From: Sphingomonadaceae bacterium 3R27C6 | GTDB taxonomy: Bacteria > Pseudomonadota > Alphaproteobacteria > Sphingomonadales > Sphingomonadaceae | Assembly (NCBI GenBank): GCA_005503215.1 | Contig: SCNS01000021.1 | Span: 23,910 to 87,909, forward strand | Length of the DNA: 64,000 nucleotides | Direction: 5' to 3' | In this document: in pieces, positions 60,811 to 64,000 of the stretch | Numbering within the stretch: position 1 is the first letter of the stretch | How the letters are laid out: the number at the start of each line of letters is the position of its first letter | Position numbers and translations under genes: made by a program | Notes under the pieces: model-generated | What the model saw: only the letters and a program-made list of their open reading frames with translations | Databases searched by the model: none | What the model was told of the DNA's origin: nothing

Positions 60811-62201
60811 GGCTCGCCCAGATATTTCGCCAAGCCTGCGTCGGGCGGCGACGACCGCCCGGCCGCTTCCGCCACGTCCATCCGCAGGAAGGCGTTCTGG
60901 ACATAACGGATGCCCGCCCAGCGTAGCGGTTCGACTTCCCAATTCGGGGCCTGTTCGCGGACGTAGGGCGTATGCGGACCGGCCGCGCGACCCGTCACCA
61001 GCCCCGCGAGTGCGCGCGCGCAGATCGCGCTGGTGATCACGCCGTGCCCGGTATAGCCATAGCTGGTCCCGATCCGGCGCACGGCATCGAAATGAACGGT
61101 GGGCAGCCAGTCGCGCGGAATGCCGAGATAACCGGCCCATCGATGCGTGAATTCGATACCGTCGAGCGACGGCCACCATTCGGTTAGCCGGTCGCGGATC
61201 CAGCCGAAATTGGCGTTTTCGCGCAGCGCGGCCTCGTCCATGTCCGAACCATAGCGATAGGGCGCGCCGCGGCTGCCGAACAGGATGCGTCCGTCGGCGG
61301 TGCGGGTGAGGTAATTGGTCGTATGCACATAGGAGCTGAGGCATTCGCCGCCGGCCCAGCCGACCTTCTCCCATTGTTCGGCGCTCAGCGGCGCGCTGAG
61401 CATGATCGTCGAGGCCATCGGGATCAGCCGGCGGCGATAATCGGGCTGCGCGGTCATATAGGCTTCGCCTGCGAGCAGGACGGCGCGTCGGGCGCGAATG
61501 GTTCCTCCCGACGTGACGAGCGCGGGCTGCATGCCCGCGGTGGTTTGCAGCAACTCGGTCCCCTCATAGATCCGCACGCCGCGCCGTTCGAGCGCACGCG
61601 CGAGCCCGCGCACGAGGCGGCCGGGGTGGATCGTGCCGCCGGCGCGCAGGCGCAGGGCGCCATGCACGCCGGTCGCATGCACCGCCTCTTGCGCCGCATC
61701 GGCGTCGAGCAACTCGCAGCCATCCTCCATGCCAAGGCGGGCATAGGCTTCGAAGGACTGGCGCAGCGACGGCAATTGCTCGGTGCTGCGTGCGAGAGTG
61801 AGGATGCCCGCCGGATTGAAATGCGCGTCGATGCATTCCTCGTCGCAGACGCGGCCGACTTCGCCAACCATCGCCTGCTGCGCCAGCAGCATCGCCCGCG
61901 CCGTCGCCGCACCGAAGCGCCGGGTGAGGGCTGCGGGGTTGATTGGAAGGCGCGGCGAGCACCAGCCGCCGTTGCGCCCCGACGCGCCGAAGCCGCAAAA
62001 TTGCCGCTCGACGATCGCTATCGACAGCTCCGGGACATTTTGCAGCAGATACCAGGCGGTCCACAGACCCGTGAAGCCGCCCCCCATGATCGCGATATCG
62101 ACGGTCGCGTCGCCCGACAGGGCGGGGCGCGGTGTCAGATCGTCGTCGCAGCTTGCGAGCCAGTAGCTGCCGATGTCGGCGGGTGAGACGACGGCGGTCA
62201 A
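60807..62201 (-). CDS. FAD-dependent amine oxidoreductase (DAO / gamma-glutamylputrescine oxidase-like)
   Basis: A 464-residue flavoenzyme. DIAIMGGGFTGLWTAWYL is the FAD loop, preceded by GDATV, and IVERQFCGFGASGRNGGWC is typical of PuuB/OrdL-type amine oxidases. ARRAVLLAGEAYM, FGSRGAPYRYGSD and the C-terminal GTSYGYTGHGVITSAICARALA follow. Family members oxidise the amine of N-acyl polyamines or N-substituted amino acids to an aldehyde. It is 18 bases downstream of the acylase gene on the same strand, so the pair may act in sequence on amide compounds. Confidence 0.92.
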   Translation of the reverse strand: MTAVVSPADIGSYWLASCDDDLTPRPALSGDATVDIAIMGGGFTGLWTAWYLLQNVPELSIAIVERQFCGFGASGRNGGWCSPRLPINPAALTRRFGAATARAMLLAQQAMVGEVGRVCDEECIDAHFNPAGILTLARSTEQLPSLRQSFEAYARLGMEDGCELLDADAAQEAVHATGVHGALRLRAGGTIHPGRLVRGLARALERRGVRIYEGTELLQTTAGMQPALVTSGGTIRARRAVLLAGEAYMTAQPDYRRRLIPMASTIMLSAPLSAEQWEKVGWAGGECLSSYVHTTNYLTRTADGRILFGSRGAPYRYGSDMDEAALRENANFGWIRDRLTEWWPSLDGIEFTHRWAGYLGIPRDWLPTVHFDAVRRIGTSYGYTGHGVITSAICARALAGLVTGRAAGPHTPYVREQAPNWEVEPLRWAGIRYVQNAFLRMDVAEAAGRSSPPDAGLAKYLGEP

Positions 62202-62219
62202 TCGGGGCTCCGCCGCGCG

Positions 62220-63925
62220 CTAACGGGCCGGCGGCCGATATTCGAGCGTCATGGTCGACGCGGCCGTCTTGCGTATCCGCTCGGGCGAAAGATCGATCTT
62301 CTTGAGCTCGTTGGTCTCGTGCATCATCGTCTGGTCGGCGAGATGCGGGTTCCCCTTGCCGTCGGGACCGATGAACAGATTCTGGCCGCCCGCATCGACC
62401 ACCGAATAGAGCGCGCGCCGGTCGGCGCCGATTTCCATCAGCCCGACCCAGCTCTCGCCACCATTATGCGGCGCCATCGTCGGCCCGAGGCGCAGGACCG
62501 CCGACAGCCGATGTTCGGGATAATCCTCCGCCATCTGTGGCCGGTCGGGCGTCTCGAGCGACGCGTCGAAATATTTCCAGAAGACCGGCTGCTTCCACTC
62601 GGCCATGTCCTTCCCGGGGAAGCGCGGTTTGACCTCGGCGATTGTCGCCTTGATCGTGTCGATCATCATCGCGGTGCGGCCGCGCCCGTTGAAATAGTCG
62701 ACGCCCAGCGGCGCGCCCGCCTTATCGCCCTGAAAGGCGCGCAACAGCAGGCTCGATTGATAGGTCAGGTAGCGGTCGGTATCGATCGTCTTCCACCAGT
62801 CGCCCATATCATCACCAAACAGCGTTTTCGGCGCAGTCTGGAGCCATGTCCGGTAGAGGGTCAGTCCCGGATTGTCGTAGCGCTGATCACCGTCGCGATC
62901 CTGATACAGGCCGTTGAAGCTCAGCATCAATTCGCCGGCGCGTTTCACCTCCGGATCGTCGCTCGCCGCGATTGCGGCGCGGATATAGGGCGCGAAAAAG
63001 TCGGGCGCCGCCTGATTACGGTCGACCGCGCCGAGCGCATTGAAGATCTTGCCGTTGATCTCGCGCATGTCGAGCAAGGTCAGCGACTGGCCCGCCTTCG
63101 CGAGCCGGTCGCCGAGCCAGGTGCGGAAGGTCGCGCCGATCCGCGCATTGTCGCCCTCCTGCGACCAGCCCGTCGCCTTGCTGTTCCACGACATGAAATA
63201 GCCTTGGCGGGGGTTGATCATGTGCGGCTTTTCCGCAGGGATCAGGAAGCCGGTCCATTCATATTCGCCGGTGCCGGGGGTCGGCAGCCGCGGATCGACG
63301 CCGGCGGCCTTCTTGGGGAGCGCACCGGCCTCGAAATAGGCGATCGTGCCATCTTCGCCGCCATAGCAGGCGCCGAGATTCCAGCCGAGACGGTCGACGC
63401 CCTTGGCCTTGAACTCGGCGAGGCTCTTCGCGCGGCCCATTTCGGCAAAAGCGACCCATGTGTCGAGTTCGCGGCCGTGGACGCCCATCTGCTGCGAATA
63501 GGCGGTGCCGTTTTCGACATCCCATGCGATCACCGGGCCGTGGATCGTCCACGCGACCTCGTGCGTGAAGGGCGCGCCGTCCTTGACCTTGAAGGTTTCG
63601 GTGCGGTGCTCCATCGCCTTCCATGCGCCCTTGTACCAATATTCGTACCGGTTCTCGGGATTGAGCTTTTCGGCGAAGGTGGTGCCGGCCTCGCTGCTGC
63701 CCGACACGAGCAGCCAGCCGTGCTGCGCGCCGCGTCCCATCGTCGGAACGCCCCAGCCGGTCGAGCCGAAGCCCGTGTTGTCGAAGCCGCCGCCCTTCAG
63801 ATGGATTTCGGGGCCGTCGGCGGTGGCCTCCAGCATCAGCACCTTTCCGCTCGCCGATTTTTCGGGGCCGATGACCAGGCAGCGGCTGGCGCCTTTCACC
63901 GGCTCGGTAGGCTTCGTCTGAGCCG
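62220..63925 (-). CDS. Penicillin acylase family protein (Ntn hydrolase), 5' part disrupted or missing
   Basis: About 568 residues of the beta-chain region of a penicillin-amidase-family enzyme. The nucleophile serine is codon 63887-63885 in EPVKGASRCLVIGPEKSASG, after which the precursor is normally cut. Then come GWGVPTMGRG, APFTHEVAWTIHGPVIAWD, IPAEKPHMINPRQGYFMSWNSKATGW and a C-terminal TMAPHNGGESWV. The usual alpha chain and signal peptide should lie further upstream, but beyond 63925 the sequence is an inverted copy of 63749-63823 from the same gene. The frame remains open there (a GTG at 63974), yet it codes for antisense, not acylase. The gene is either rearranged or the sequence is chimeric. 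Substrates are N-acyl amides in the periplasm. Confidence 0.85.
63749..63823 (-). repeat. Left arm of a 75-bp perfect inverted repeat
   Basis: This segment lies within the acylase reading frame (codes for DGPEIHLKGGGFDNTG on the minus strand) and is exactly complementary to 63926-64000. The identity ends at 63823, where the following base differs. It belongs to the authentic gene. Confidence 0.95.
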
Positions 63926-64000
63926 CCGCCGACGGCCCCGAAATCCATCTGAAGGGCGGCGGCTTCGACAACACGGGCTTCGGCTCGACCGGCTGGGGCG
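63926..64000 (+). repeat. Right arm of a 75-bp perfect inverted repeat, reaching the window edge
   Basis: On the plus strand this segment codes for the same acylase residues (DGPEIHLKGGGFDNTG) that 63823-63749 codes on the minus strand. The match runs to the last base of the window, so its true length is unknown. The junction lies in a GCCGCCGCC run. The 102 bases between the arms (63824-63925) hold the nucleophile serine region. Confidence 0.95.

Noticed and set aside
1..64000. Prophage, insertion sequence, toxin-antitoxin, restriction or other defence genes
   Set aside because: I looked for transposases, integrases, phage structural proteins, nuclease/methylase pairs and small toxin pairs, and saw none.

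Overview
This is a high-G+C stretch of an alphaproteobacterial chromosome, most likely from a sphingomonad close to Sphingopyxis or Sphingomonas. The signs are a typical set of chromosomal housekeeping genes (lgt, argG, murA, clpS, phaC/phaP, purA, hisZ, serA/serC, pheA, polA, purT), a serC-serA unit preceded by what looks like the alphaproteobacterial serC leader RNA, and promoters that resemble the Caulobacter-type consensus (TTGxCxx, 12-14 bp, GCTAnnnC). I saw no tRNA, rRNA, insertion sequence, prophage, CRISPR array or origin. The species assignment is an inference from content and not a sequence match.

Layout. Positions 1-3.05 kb hold a tightly overlapping minus-strand operon lgt > MidA-like methyltransferase > GNAT > pgeF. 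From 3.1-7.8 kb the plus strand carries an acyl-CoA synthetase, a cytochrome b plus molybdopterin oxidoreductase pair, and a cyclopropane-fatty-acid synthase. Between 7.8 and 11.1 kb are small accessory genes, including a WYL regulator facing a DUF1579-type exported protein across a clear dyad. Next come argG (11.2 kb, with a long inverted repeat at its 5' end), a gene-free 0.5 kb, a Gly-rich membrane protein, a threonine-aldolase-like enzyme, EamA transporters, a secreted hydrolase, murA and a tandem DUF3011 protein. At 20.5-22.4 kb an HxlR regulator faces an SDR/HCCA-isomerase operon across a near-perfect palindrome.

From 22.4 to 30.6 kb are clpS, a phasin with a histone-H1-like tail, a class I PHA synthase, alaC, a DUF2721 protein, an amidase and an MFS permease. 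From 30.6 to 38.5 kb the minus strand is mostly biosynthetic: an L,D-transpeptidase, a methyltransferase, purA, hisZ, serA and serC. From 38.6 to 43.3 kb are an extensin-like protein, a LOG-family protein, two c-type cytochromes, pheA and a CDP-alcohol transferase. From 43.4 to 50.2 kb are polA with a translationally coupled exported protein, an NmrA-like protein, a VTT membrane protein, purT and ogt. From 50.2 to 55.1 kb are accessory transport, detoxification and regulator genes. The last 9 kb looks like a LysR-associated catabolic island for D-amino-acid, amide or peptide substrates: RidA, DSD1-type PLP enzyme, HAD hydrolase, LysR, S9 peptidase, FAD amine oxidase and a penicillin-acylase-family enzyme.

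The window is mostly ordinary housekeeping and accessory sequence. I did not find a clearly new multi-gene system. The points most worth checking are the perfect 75-bp inverted repeat at the right edge (63749-63823 and 63926-64000), which breaks the acylase gene and may be a rearrangement or an assembly chimera; the inverted repeat embedded in the argG promoter and leader; the set of probably leaderless genes; and several clean dyads that pair regulators with their neighbours.
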